A DNA stretch of 64,000 nt from JBOHTO01 sp050733695 (GTDB lineage Bacteria > Gemmatimonadota > Gemmatimonadetes > Gemmatimonadales > Gemmatimonadaceae), in NCBI GenBank assembly GCA_050733695.1, contig JBOHTO010000056.1, positions 8,722 to 72,721 on the forward strand, given 5' to 3'. Of the stretch, positions 1 through 7,833 are shown one piece after another. A program made the translations under genes and the position numbers. The notes beneath the pieces are model-generated. The model saw nothing but the letters and a program-made list of their open reading frames with translations, was not told the origin of the DNA and searched no databases. Position 1 is the first letter of the stretch; each line of letters starts with the position of its first letter.

Positions 1-1482
1 CTCGACCGGTACGAGGTGACGAATCGCCAGTTCAGGGAGTGCATCGACGCCGGCGGATACCAGAGGCAGGCATGGTGGCCCGCGCAAATCGAGCGCGACG
101 GACGGGAGATCATCTGGAAGGAAGCGGTCGATTTCTTCCGCGATGCGACCGGCCAGCATGGCCCGTCCACATGGGAAGCGGGTGACTATCCCGCGGGCGA
201 CGACGACCATTCCGTCGGCGGTGTGAGCTGGTACGAAGCCGCGGCATACCGCGCGTTCGCCGGCAAGACTCTGCCGACGATCTATCACTGGTTCCATGCG
301 CTGGGGCAGGATCAGCTATCGGACATCCTGCTGCACAGCAACATGGACAACGACGCGAAGTCACCGGTCGGCCAGTTCAAGGGGCTCGGCGCGTATGGCA
401 CCTATGACATGGGCGGAAACGTGAAGGAGTGGGCGTGGAACGCTGCAGGCGACGGCCGTTACATCCTGGGCGGCGCGTGGAACGAGCCGACATACCTGTT
501 CAAGCATCTCGTCGCGCAGGATCCCTCGAACCGCGATCCCACCAACGGCGTACGCTGCGCGAAGTACCTGGAGCCGCCGGCCGAGCATCTGATGGCGTCC
601 GTCGCACCGATGCGCGAGTACGCGCGGCCGGCGCCGATCACCGACGAGGCGTTCGCCATACTGCGCGGGATGTACGCGTACGACCGGACTCCGCTCGAAG
701 CCGAGGTGGTGCGGGTGAACGACAGTCTTCCGAACTACCGGAGGGAGACGGTCTCGATCCGGGCCGCATACGGCAACGAGCGAATGGACGTGCACCTCCT
801 GATCCCGCGCGAGGTCTCTCCACCGTACCAGTCGGTGATCTGGTTCCCGGGCGCCGACGTATTCCTGCTGCGGTCGAGCGAGAACTTCTCGTCGGCCTAC
901 CTGTTCGACTTCATTCCGCGCGGCGGGCGCGTGCTGGTGCACCCGATCTACAAGGGGATGTACGAGCGGTGGGAGCCCCGGCAAGCCTCCCCGAGCGGGC
1001 GGCGCGACATGGTGGTCCGCTGGTCGCAGGACCTGTCACGCACGATCGACTACCTGGAGACACGCCCCGACTTCGACGCGGAGAGGATCGGATACTACGG
1101 GTTCAGCAGCGGCGCGATCCACGGACAGGTCTTCACCGCTGTCGAGCCGCGCATCGCGGCCAGCATCCTCCTTGGCGGCGGCCTGGTTCCGATTCCGTTC
1201 CGGCCGGAGATGCATCCCGCGCTCTTCGCGTCGCGGTCGCGGACCCCGACGCTGATGATCAACGGACGCGACGACTTCATCATGCCGTACGAGATGTCGC
1301 AGCGGGCGCTGTTCGATCTGCTGGGCGCGCCGGATGGCATGAAGCGGCACGCGCGGCTCGACGGCGGGCACATTCCCACGAATCGACTGGAGATCATCCG
1401 GGAAGTGCTGGACTGGCTGGACCTGCATCTGGGGCCGGTGCAGCACACGGCTGTGGTGGCGGAGGCGAGCTCACGGCCGTAG
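1..1482 (+). CDS. SUMF1/FGE-type domain fused to alpha/beta hydrolase, 5' end outside window
   Basis: The reading frame is open from base 1 (LDRYEVTNRQF), so the true start lies upstream. The first ~185 visible residues are a formylglycine-generating-enzyme-like (SUMF1/EgtB/PvdO) fold: a YEVTNRQF opening, GGVSWYEA near residue 75, GGNVKEW near 138, GGAW and an NGVRC ending near 182. Residues ~230-480 form an alpha/beta hydrolase of the dienelactone-hydrolase/prolyl-oligopeptidase type, with nucleophile elbow GFSSG (Ser about 369), an NGRDD acid segment near 421 and a GGHIP histidine near 457. In related bacteria such C-terminal pairs often follow a serine/threonine kinase domain, which may be the missing N-terminus; that is inference. 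The stop codon overlaps the GTG start of the next gene by one base, so the two are probably cotranscribed. Confidence 0.85.
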   Translation, partial: LDRYEVTNRQFRECIDAGGYQRQAWWPAQIERDGREIIWKEAVDFFRDATGQHGPSTWEAGDYPAGDDDHSVGGVSWYEAAAYRAFAGKTLPTIYHWFHALGQDQLSDILLHSNMDNDAKSPVGQFKGLGAYGTYDMGGNVKEWAWNAAGDGRYILGGAWNEPTYLFKHLVAQDPSNRDPTNGVRCAKYLEPPAEHLMASVAPMREYARPAPITDEAFAILRGMYAYDRTPLEAEVVRVNDSLPNYRRETVSIRAAYGNERMDVHLLIPREVSPPYQSVIWFPGADVFLLRSSENFSSAYLFDFIPRGGRVLVHPIYKGMYERWEPRQASPSGRRDMVVRWSQDLSRTIDYLETRPDFDAERIGYYGFSSGAIHGQVFTAVEPRIAASILLGGGLVPIPFRPEMHPALFASRSRTPTLMINGRDDFIMPYEMSQRALFDLLGAPDGMKRHARLDGGHIPTNRLEIIREVLDWLDLHLGPVQHTAVVAEASSRP

Positions 1483-2768
1483 TGACGGCTTCCGATATCC
1501 ATCGCGCGATCGATGCAGTGTGGCGGATCGAGTCTGCGAAGCTCATCGCCGGTCTTGTGCGGATCGTGGGCGACGTAGGCCTGGCCGAAGATCTCGCGCA
1601 GGATGCACTCGTGGCAGCGCTCGAGCGGTGGCCGGATTCGGGGGTCCCGGACAACCCGGGCGCCTGGCTCATGGCTACCGCGAAGCATCGTGCGATCGAT
1701 CACCTTCGCCGCAACAAGCTGCTCGAGCGCAAGCACGAGGAACTCGGTCACGAGCTCGATGCGCGGCAGGAGAGCCCCGAGTCCGATCTCGATGCCGCGA
1801 TCGACGATCACATCGGCGACGACCTCCTGCGCCTCGTGTTCATAACCTGTCACCCGGTTCTCTCGACCGAGGCGCGCGTCGCGCTCACGCTCCGGCTGGT
1901 CGGAGGTCTGACGACCGAGGAAATAGCGCGTGCCTTCCTCGTCCCGGCGGCCACGATCGCCCAGCGAATTGTCCGCGCCAAGCGGACACTGGGCGAGTCA
2001 CGCGTTGCGTTCGAGGTCCCGCGCGGTGACGAGCTCTCGTCCCGACTGTCGTCGGTGCTCGAGGTCATCTACCTCATCTTCAACGAGGGCTACTCGGCGA
2101 CCGCGGGCGACGACTGGGTGCGACCAGGGCTCTGCGAGGACGCGCTGCGTCTCGGGCGTATTGTTGCCGAGCTCATTCCGGAGGAGCCGGACGTGCACGG
2201 CCTGGTCGCGCTCATGGAGATTCAGGCATCGCGATTGAGGGCGCGAACGGGTCCGTCGGGAGAGCCCATCGTGTTGCTCGATCAGGACCGCGCGCGCTGG
2301 GATCACTTGCTCATCCATCGCGGTCTCGCGGCTCTCGAGCGGGCCGAGAAGCAGGGTGGCGCGCTCGGCCCGTACGCGTTGCAGGCCGCGATCGCCGCGT
2401 GTCACGCGCGAGCGCGCACCCCCGGCGAGACGGACTGGGCGCGCATCGCGGCGTTCTACGATGCACTCGTTCAGGTCGCGCCGTCGCCCGTGGTCGAGCT
2501 GAATCGCGCGGTCGCGTTCGGGATGGCGTTCGGGCCCGCGGCGGGTCTGGACCTTGTCGATGCGCTGACGTCGGAGTCGTCGCTCGAGGGTTACCATCTC
2601 CTGCCGGCCGTGCGTGGCGATCTTCTCGCGAAGCTCGGCCGCTTCGATGAAGCGCGAGTGGAGTTCGAGCGCGCGGCATCGCTCACGCGGAACGTGCGCG
2701 AGCGGGAGCTGCTGCTCGCGCGGGCGGCAGCGTGCGTGCGCGGATCGGCTCCCACACAGCCGTCGTGA
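1482..2768 (+). CDS. ECF42-type RNA polymerase sigma factor with C-terminal DUF6596/TPR-like domain
   Basis: About 428 residues, roughly twice the length of a plain ECF sigma factor. Region 2 is seen near residues 25-80 (AEDLAQDALVAALERW, then GAWLMATAKHRAIDHLRR), region 4 near 130-170 (LTTEEIARAFLVP followed by IVRAKRTL), and then the VIYLIFNEGYSA signature typical of the DUF6596 extension of the ECF42 group, with helical TPR-like sequence to the end. The GTG start at 1482 overlaps the upstream TAG by one base; an in-frame extension to 429 is a shadow of the preceding gene. ECF42 factors are usually encoded beside DGPF/YCII-domain proteins; none is visible here, and the partner is instead the SUMF1-hydrolase protein. 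The function is transcription initiation at an unknown regulon. Confidence 0.9.
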   Translation: MTASDIHRAIDAVWRIESAKLIAGLVRIVGDVGLAEDLAQDALVAALERWPDSGVPDNPGAWLMATAKHRAIDHLRRNKLLERKHEELGHELDARQESPESDLDAAIDDHIGDDLLRLVFITCHPVLSTEARVALTLRLVGGLTTEEIARAFLVPAATIAQRIVRAKRTLGESRVAFEVPRGDELSSRLSSVLEVIYLIFNEGYSATAGDDWVRPGLCEDALRLGRIVAELIPEEPDVHGLVALMEIQASRLRARTGPSGEPIVLLDQDRARWDHLLIHRGLAALERAEKQGGALGPYALQAAIAACHARARTPGETDWARIAAFYDALVQVAPSPVVELNRAVAFGMAFGPAAGLDLVDALTSESSLEGYHLLPAVRGDLLAKLGRFDEARVEFERAASLTRNVRERELLLARAAACVRGSAPTQPS

Positions 2769-2833
2769 CGAGAGGTGCGTTTTCTGGCGGTATCCGGGTG
2801 AGCGCTCGGGTACCTGACCGCGGCGGCCAGTTA

Positions 2834-2866
2834 TTGTCGTTTAAGAGCCATTCCAGTGGCTTATAA
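2834..2866 (+). promoter_or_regulatory. AT-rich imperfect dyad, possible promoter/operator
   Basis: An AT-rich island in GC-rich surroundings. TTAAGAGCCA (2841-2850) and TGGCTTATAA (2857-2866) are inverted repeats matching at 8 of 10 positions, with a six-base spacer. A TTGTCG at 2834 could serve as a -35 element, but no -10 is well placed. It lies immediately before the broken regulator-like reading frame and could have been its operator. Confidence 0.3.
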
Positions 2867-2891
2867 GCCGAGTAACACGCTCTTTAACGAT

Positions 2892-3189
2892 ATGCGCGCA
2901 CCGCAGACGGCTGCTTCCGCCTATGCAACACCGCTCGACCTCCTCCTGGGCGCACCACTCCGTGTGCGCGTCCTGCGGGTGCTGGACGAAGCAGGTGATG
3001 TTCGGCGTGCCTCGGACCTGGCGCGGCTTGCTAGTGCCAACCTGACGGCCGTACATCGAGACGGACCAGATCGCCACGATCGACGTCCAGCCCGGCGTGC
3101 GCCGTCACCTGGCGACTCGCACTGATGGCAGGAAGCGCAAGGCGGGGAACGACTCGCTCCGGATGATGCTGGGTCGCGAGGGATCGTGA
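2892..3189 (+). pseudogene. Frameshifted remnant resembling a small winged-helix regulator
   Basis: From ATG 2892 one frame reads a plausible HTH N-terminus (TPLDLLLGAPLRVRVLRVL, then ASDLARLASANLTAV). After about 3050 this frame becomes arginine/proline-rich and stops at 3125, while the next frame, open from 3046, continues with protein-like sequence (YIETDQIATIDVQPGVRRHL) to a TGA at 3187-3189. A one-base indel near 3050 would join them into a protein of ~98 residues. No catalytic or family-defining motif beyond the HTH-like helix is visible, so the identity is uncertain. It is isolated between the sigma factor and the convergent queG gene. Confidence 0.35.
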
Positions 3190-3231
3190 GCGCGTGAGCG
3201 CAGCCACCACAAACGTTGCCCTGGTGGGTGA

Positions 3232-4356
3232 TCACCGCACGAGGTTGGCGATCGCCGACCGCATTTCCTCGAGCGCCCATCCGTCCGCCTCGGCCGCCGT
3301 TCGCGCACGCAGGGGCTCCAGCGCGGCGATGGAGCCAATCCTTCCCAACGCCCAGGCGGCGTGCCCACGGACGAGTGGTTCTTCGTCTGACAGCGCCGCC
3401 ACCAGTGCAGGCACCGCACCGGGATCGCCGCGGTTGCCCAAGGCCACGGCGACGTTGCGGAGGAACCCGCGCCGCCTGGTCCGCTTCGCTGGCGACGCGC
3501 GCGAGAAGGTGCGCCAGTCCTCCGGTGACATGGTGATCCAGTCGACGAGCGAGGGAGCCTCGAACGGGCGGCGCGCCTTGAAGGCCGGCTCGGCAAGCGG
3601 TCGCGAGAACCTGTGGTTCCACGGGCATACATCCTGGCAGATGTCGCACCCGTAAACCAGCTCGCCCATCGGCTCGCGCAACTCCTCCGGGATCGCGCCC
3701 CGCAGCTCGATCGTGAGGTACGAGATGCACCGCGTCGCGTCGAGCACTCGCGGCTCGCGGATCGCTTCTGTGGGACAGGCGTCGATGCACCGCGTGCAGC
3801 TCCCGCAGCGATCCGCTTCGAATGGCGCGCTCGGCTCCATGTCGATGTCCAGCAGCAGCGCGCCGAGAAAGAAGAAGGAGCCGAGCCGGGGGTGGATCAG
3901 GTTGGTGTTCTTGCCGAACCATCCGAGCCCAGCGCGGCGCGCGAGGTCGCGTTCGAGTATCGGGCCGGTGTCGACGTACGCCTTCCCCCGAATCTCACGG
4001 CCGGCCTCCTTCTCGATCCATGCGTGCAGCTCGCGCAGGCGGTCGAGCATCACATCGTGATAGTCGTCGCCGCGGGCGTAGCGGGCGATCGGGCCCGATG
4101 GCTCCGTGCCGCCGTAGTTCATCGCCACGACGACTGCCGTGCGCGCGCCGGGAAAAGGGAGGCGAGTGTCGCGCCGCTTGTCCGTCCAGCGCGACATGTA
4201 GCCCATCTCGCCGTCGTATCCGTTCGCGAGCCAGTCGTCCAGTGCAGCGGCTGTTTCGGCCGGCCCCAGGCGCGCTATGCCACTGAGGTCGAAGCCGAGC
4301 CCGTACGCCTGGGCTTCGATGAGCAGCTCCAGCGCTGGCGGTTCGCGCGCGATCAT
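3232..4356 (-). CDS. queG: Epoxyqueuosine reductase QueG
   Basis: 374 residues. Performs the last step of queuosine tRNA modification, reducing epoxyqueuosine to queuosine in the wobble position of GUN-anticodon tRNAs, using cobalamin and two [4Fe-4S] clusters. The cluster motifs are visible: CGSCTRCIDACP beginning at Cys184 and CDICQDVCPW beginning at Cys237. The YVDTGPILERDLARRAGLGW segment holds the conserved active-site Asp and cobalamin-contacting region. The last ~75 residues are HEAT-like (VRGHAAWALGRIGS), as is usual for longer QueG proteins. The start codon overlaps the stop of the upstream small gene (ATGA), suggesting a two-gene operon. Confidence 0.96.
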   Translation of the reverse strand: MIAREPPALELLIEAQAYGLGFDLSGIARLGPAETAAALDDWLANGYDGEMGYMSRWTDKRRDTRLPFPGARTAVVVAMNYGGTEPSGPIARYARGDDYHDVMLDRLRELHAWIEKEAGREIRGKAYVDTGPILERDLARRAGLGWFGKNTNLIHPRLGSFFFLGALLLDIDMEPSAPFEADRCGSCTRCIDACPTEAIREPRVLDATRCISYLTIELRGAIPEELREPMGELVYGCDICQDVCPWNHRFSRPLAEPAFKARRPFEAPSLVDWITMSPEDWRTFSRASPAKRTRRRGFLRNVAVALGNRGDPGAVPALVAALSDEEPLVRGHAAWALGRIGSIAALEPLRARTAAEADGWALEEMRSAIANLVR

Positions 4357-4604
4357 TCGGCGCGACTCGTGGCCCAGCGCGAGTAGCGCTCGACCTCCAG
4401 CGCGGAGGGAATCGCGTCGGCATCGCCGTAGGCCGTGTACATTCTCCAGCGAACGTAGTCGCGCGCCGGCAGCGGCAGGAACGGAAAGCTCCGGTACCAG
4501 TTGCGATCACGAAAGCGCCACGCCACTCGCACCAGGGCGAGTGTGAGCGGTGGATGCTTCAGTGCGCGCAGCGCCAGTGCCGCGGTCAAGCGTGGCCAAC
4601 CCAT
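4353..4604 (-). CDS. Conserved small protein of unknown function upstream of queG
   Basis: 83 residues from ATG 4604 (MGWPRLTAALALRALKHPPL...). The upstream in-frame ATG at 4640 would run into the divergent gene starting at 4629, and AAGG lies a suitable distance before 4604, so 4604 is preferred. The protein is basic and rich in aromatic residues (WRFRDRNWYRSFPFLPLPA), with an amphipathic N-terminal half and no recognisable domain or catalytic motif. Its last codon overlaps queG by four bases, so it is translationally coupled to queG. A role in tRNA modification is only a guess from location. Confidence 0.6.
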   Translation of the reverse strand: MGWPRLTAALALRALKHPPLTLALVRVAWRFRDRNWYRSFPFLPLPARDYVRWRMYTAYGDADAIPSALEVERYSRWATSRAE

Positions 4605-4628
4605 ACCTTCAATCTGTGTGAGCGCTGC

Positions 4629-4880
4629 ATGTTCTACCAACTGATCTCGGTCGCGGGCGCCGTGATGGTTCTATTCGGCTACGTGGGCTACCAGCGCGGC
4701 ATGTTCGGGCGCGAGGACCGCCTCTACAGCTTCCTCAACTTCGCCGGCTCGGCGCTGCTGGCGTGGGTGGCGATCATCGATCAGCGGTGGGGCTTCATCG
4801 TGCTCGAAGTTGTGTGGGCGCTGGTCTCGCTGCCGGCGCTGATCGCGCCGCCGCAGCGGAAGGCGGCATCGACGGATTGA
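4629..4880 (+). CDS. Small CBU_0592-like integral membrane protein
   Basis: 83 residues with three hydrophobic segments (about 1-20, 30-50 and 52-72), including VGYQRGMF, YSFLNFAGSALLAWVAI and WGFIVLEVVWALVSL, a pattern shared with the CBU_0592 family of small bacterial membrane proteins. The family has no established function. It is divergent from the queG-coupled gene, whose start lies only 24 bases away, so promoters and 5' regions must overlap. No strong Shine-Dalgarno is visible. The C-terminus is a short basic tail. Confidence 0.75.
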   Translation: MFYQLISVAGAVMVLFGYVGYQRGMFGREDRLYSFLNFAGSALLAWVAIIDQRWGFIVLEVVWALVSLPALIAPPQRKAASTD

Positions 4881-4932
4881 GAGTGGCCTGGCGAGAGCGG
4901 TGCGTGCACGGTGCCCGCTGTGCCGGTCTATC

Positions 4933-5430
4933 TCAGAACTCGCGACGGATCAGGTAGACGGCCACGCCGACACCCGCGCCGACCGGTGCCAACAACGCCG
5001 GGTACAGCACGAGCCGGCATATCAGGTCACAGAACGTGTCGGTATCTGCGAAGGCAGGCGTCACCGCGAGCGCGACGGTGGCCCCGACGGCAGCTCCGAT
5101 GCCGGCACCGACAAGTATGTGTTTCCAGATGCCCGCCTGCTCCTCTTCTTGCTCCTCGCTCGCGCTCGGCAACTGAGGCCCCAGGGATTTGTCGCAACAT
5201 CCACTGAAGCCGATACAGCCGGAAAGCAACGGAGACGTGTGCACAGGGTTCGCACCCGCGTGCAATGCGGCGTCGGGGGACGGGTTCACGGCGACCGCCA
5301 TGTCAGTCGTCCGCTGGGCCCATCCCGACCGAGCAGCGAAGAGAAGGAGGAGGATCGTCGCGGCGCCACGAACGAGCAGCAGGTTCCGCAGCATCCCGCG
5401 GCGAATGACTGCTACATTGAGAGCCCTCAT
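4933..5430 (-). CDS. Exported small membrane protein, copy A of an RCC1-linked pair
   Basis: 165 residues. The N-terminus is a signal sequence (LLLVRGAATILLLLFAARSGWAQR). A polar cysteine-containing region follows (GCIGFSGCCD), then an acidic stretch (ASEEQEEEQ), QAGIWKHILVGAGIGAAVG and a second hydrophobic segment ending VYLIRREF. The start ATG overlaps the TGA of the upstream RCC1 fragment (CAATGAG). A relative with the same signal-peptide end, QAGxWxHxLxGAGIG core and VYLxRR tail is encoded at 55854-56348 in the same position behind another RCC1 fragment. No known family was recognised; two membrane spans and an exported central loop are predicted. Confidence 0.7.
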   Translation of the reverse strand: MRALNVAVIRRGMLRNLLLVRGAATILLLLFAARSGWAQRTTDMAVAVNPSPDAALHAGANPVHTSPLLSGCIGFSGCCDKSLGPQLPSASEEQEEEQAGIWKHILVGAGIGAAVGATVALAVTPAFADTDTFCDLICRLVLYPALLAPVGAGVGVAVYLIRREF

Positions 5431-5790
5431 TGCAGAAAAAAGAGCTCGACCGGTATCGTCCGCTCGTGCTGAACCGTACCCGGCAGAAAGTCCTTTTGCC
5501 CGTAGCCCAATTGCCCCGCCGAGTTGTAACCCCAGCAATAGACGCGGTCGTCGACCGTCACGCCGCATGTATGCGGCCCCTGACCAGCGCTCACCGACTG
5601 AAAGAGTATCGATCCCACGATTTCGGCGAGGATATGGCTCGGCCAGGTCAGGCGCGGTCGGACGATCGCCAAGCGTAATCCCATCCTCGTCCGAGGGATA
5701 GTCGATGCCAATCTGACCCCGGAGATTGCTTCCCCAGCAGTACCCGACACCGTCGACCGTGACGCCGCAAGTGTGCTCATCTAAGCGCAC
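5427..5790 (-). pseudogene. Frameshifted, truncated RCC1-repeat protein, copy A
   Basis: Two RCC1-type blades are visible in different frames. One frame, entering at 5790, reads EHTCGVTVDGVGYCWGSNLR up to about 5640. The other carries the final blade (FQSVSAGQGPHTCGVTVDDR, then YCWGYNSAGQLGYG) and the conserved end IPVELFFLQ, stopping at 5427. An indel around 5600-5640 joins them. A complete RCC1 propeller needs about seven blades, so the 5' part is missing; the reading frame even begins inside the end of the DUF885 gene. The stop overlaps the start of the downstream small membrane protein. RCC1 proteins are beta-propellers used for binding; here the product is probably non-functional. Confidence 0.65.
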
Positions 5791-7474
5791 CCAGCACCGC
5801 CCGCCGCATGAGCGGCGGAGGAAGCGAGCCCTGCTCGAGCAGCACGTCGTGAAACTCCGCCAGATCGAAATCGTCTCTGAGGCGCCGCCGCGCCTCGTCG
5901 CGCAACCCCTCCACTGCCTGCATGCCCACGATGTAGCTCACCGCCTGCGTCGGCCAGGTCGTGTAGCGCGTGACCTCGGCGACGGCGTCCGCGCGCTCCA
6001 GTCCCACCGAGTCGACGAAGAACGCCACTGCCTCGTCGAAGCTCCAGCGCCCGGTGTGGATCGATGGATCGATGATCACCCGACCGGCGCGCCAGAGCCG
6101 CATGCGAAGCTGCGTGAGCCGCGCGAGCGGTGATGGGTAGAAACCGTTCCTGTACATCAGCTCCTCCGAGTACAGCCCCCACCCCTCGCCGAATACGTCG
6201 CTCCCGTAGATCCTGCGCAGCAGGCTCGGCTGCTTCGCGGCGCGCACGTACTGGAGATGGTGGCCGGGATAACCTTCGTGCAGCGCAACGACGGTTATCC
6301 ACCCGTAGTTGTGACCGCGCAGCTTGCTCTCGATCTGCTCCGCCGTCCAACCCTCCTCCACGGGCGTCACGAAGAAGCGGCCCACCTGCTCGCGCTCGAA
6401 GGGGCCGGGCGAATCGTAGCCGCCGTACGCGTACGTCTGCCGGAGGTTGGGCGGTGTGAGCACCATCCGCAACTGCTCCCCACCGGGAACGGTGAACAGC
6501 TTCTTCTCGATGATGAAGCGTCGAGCGCGCTCGGCCTCGCGCGAGTAGGCGGCAAGGACGGAGTCGGCGGGCGGGTGCAGGGTCTTGCTCGAGTCGGCGA
6601 GTTGGCGCCAGCTCCGCGCCGGGTTCATGCGTCGGGCAAGGTCGGCGAGTTCGCGCTCGGTCTCATGGAACACGCGATAGCCCATCGCGATGAGAGAGTC
6701 GGCCCCGCGGTCCAGCATCTTCGAGTGGCGAAGCTGCCAGTCGTACTCGGCTCTGCCGAGTACCCAGCTCCCGGTGGCGCGGGTAGCGAGCGTGTCGGAC
6801 ATCCACTCGGTGTAGCTTCCGAGTGCGGCAACAGCGCTGTCACGCGCGATGCCGAAGCGGGCCATGTCACCGCCCTGGGTTTCTACAAGCCCGGGAAGTA
6901 CATCGCGCAGATAGGCGGCGATGCGGCGTGCATTGCCGACGTCGAGCTCCACCCAGAACGCCGGCGTGCGCGCGGGTTCGATCTGCGCGCGCCCGGTCTG
7001 CATCTGCCCGGCCCACCCGGCGAGGCGTGATGTCAGATCGGCCATTCGCTCTTCGGGCCCGGGTTCCGTGCCGACCGCGAGTGAATACACCGCGCCGAAC
7101 GGAATGTAAGAGCCGGGCCGGCGTTCCCACTCGCGCTGGCCGGCGTCGTGGAGGTCCGTGTCGAGCACGGAATCGAAGAGCAGCCAGTCAATCCGACGGC
7201 GTTCGTCGAGCCGAGTGGTATCGATCGCGTGCAGCGCTCGACGCTCGGCCGCTGCGCGCAGCGAGTCGCGACGCATCGCGGCTGCCGAGCGGTCGGAGAG
7301 CAGATGGTCGGCGGTGTGCAGACCGACGGTCGTTGCCCATTCGGGATTATCGTGCGCGCGATCGTCGATATGGCGCTGCACCAGCGCGTCGAAGTGCCTG
7401 GCGGCGGTGGAGTCGGACGCGGCCGGTTGCTGCGTGGCGAGCAACGCGGCCAGGAGCGGGAGGACGGTCAGCAT
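5777..7474 (-). CDS. Secreted DUF885-family zinc metallopeptidase
   Basis: 565 residues with an N-terminal signal sequence (MLTVLPLLAALLATQQ), so exported, perhaps periplasmic. The body matches the all-helical DUF885 family of bacterial peptidase-like proteins; the zinc-binding HEGYPGH motif is present (VVALHEGYPGHHLQYV), followed by GSDVFGEGWGLYSEEL, where a third ligand glutamate is expected. Residues are full length for the family. These enzymes are thought to hydrolyse peptides outside the cytoplasm, but substrates are generally unknown. The 3' end overlaps the truncated RCC1 reading frame by 14 bases, suggesting a rearrangement junction directly downstream. Confidence 0.9.
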   Translation of the reverse strand: MLTVLPLLAALLATQQPAASDSTAARHFDALVQRHIDDRAHDNPEWATTVGLHTADHLLSDRSAAAMRRDSLRAAAERRALHAIDTTRLDERRRIDWLLFDSVLDTDLHDAGQREWERRPGSYIPFGAVYSLAVGTEPGPEERMADLTSRLAGWAGQMQTGRAQIEPARTPAFWVELDVGNARRIAAYLRDVLPGLVETQGGDMARFGIARDSAVAALGSYTEWMSDTLATRATGSWVLGRAEYDWQLRHSKMLDRGADSLIAMGYRVFHETERELADLARRMNPARSWRQLADSSKTLHPPADSVLAAYSREAERARRFIIEKKLFTVPGGEQLRMVLTPPNLRQTYAYGGYDSPGPFEREQVGRFFVTPVEEGWTAEQIESKLRGHNYGWITVVALHEGYPGHHLQYVRAAKQPSLLRRIYGSDVFGEGWGLYSEELMYRNGFYPSPLARLTQLRMRLWRAGRVIIDPSIHTGRWSFDEAVAFFVDSVGLERADAVAEVTRYTTWPTQAVSYIVGMQAVEGLRDEARRRLRDDFDLAEFHDVLLEQGSLPPPLMRRAVLGALR

Positions 7475-7690
7475 TGGTCGGACATGGCGGGACTCGGGGA
7501 ATGCGAGGCGCGCGGCGGCATGGTCAACGCGCTCGTGCGAGGATTGAGGATGGCGGCTGGACCGCCGGAGGGGGAAGGGGGTACGCGGAAGTGCGCAATG
7601 TCCCCGAATCGTTGACGCACGTCGGCGGGCCGGCGAGCTTTGGTGTCCCGTGGTCGCGACACTGTCCCGGCTCGAAACGATGGGGAAACG

Positions 7691-7715
7691 GGATTCCCGC
7701 TCTCGCGGGAACGAC
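7691..7715. repeat. Palindromic dRS3-like repeat in a 359-base intergenic gap
   Basis: The palindrome GATTCCCGCTCTCGCGGGAA lies in the gap 7475-7833 between the divergent DUF885 and LVIVD genes. It belongs to the family described under 9879-9973. Apart from this element and a possible -10 (TATCCT, 7815-7820) before the LVIVD start, nothing else was recognised in the gap. Confidence 0.7.
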
Positions 7716-7833
7716 GGTCGTCGGCGTGCGGGTGGTGGTGGGCGGCGATCTGACGGCGTTCGCGCCCGCTGTCATCTCGGTTGGACGGCGCGTCGCGCGC
7801 GATGACAATCACTCTATCCTTTTCGGAACGAAC

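Noticed and set aside
2769..2891. DGPF/YCII partner gene for the ECF42 sigma factor
   Set aside because: Neither strand of this gap contains a plausible reading frame or motif for such a protein.
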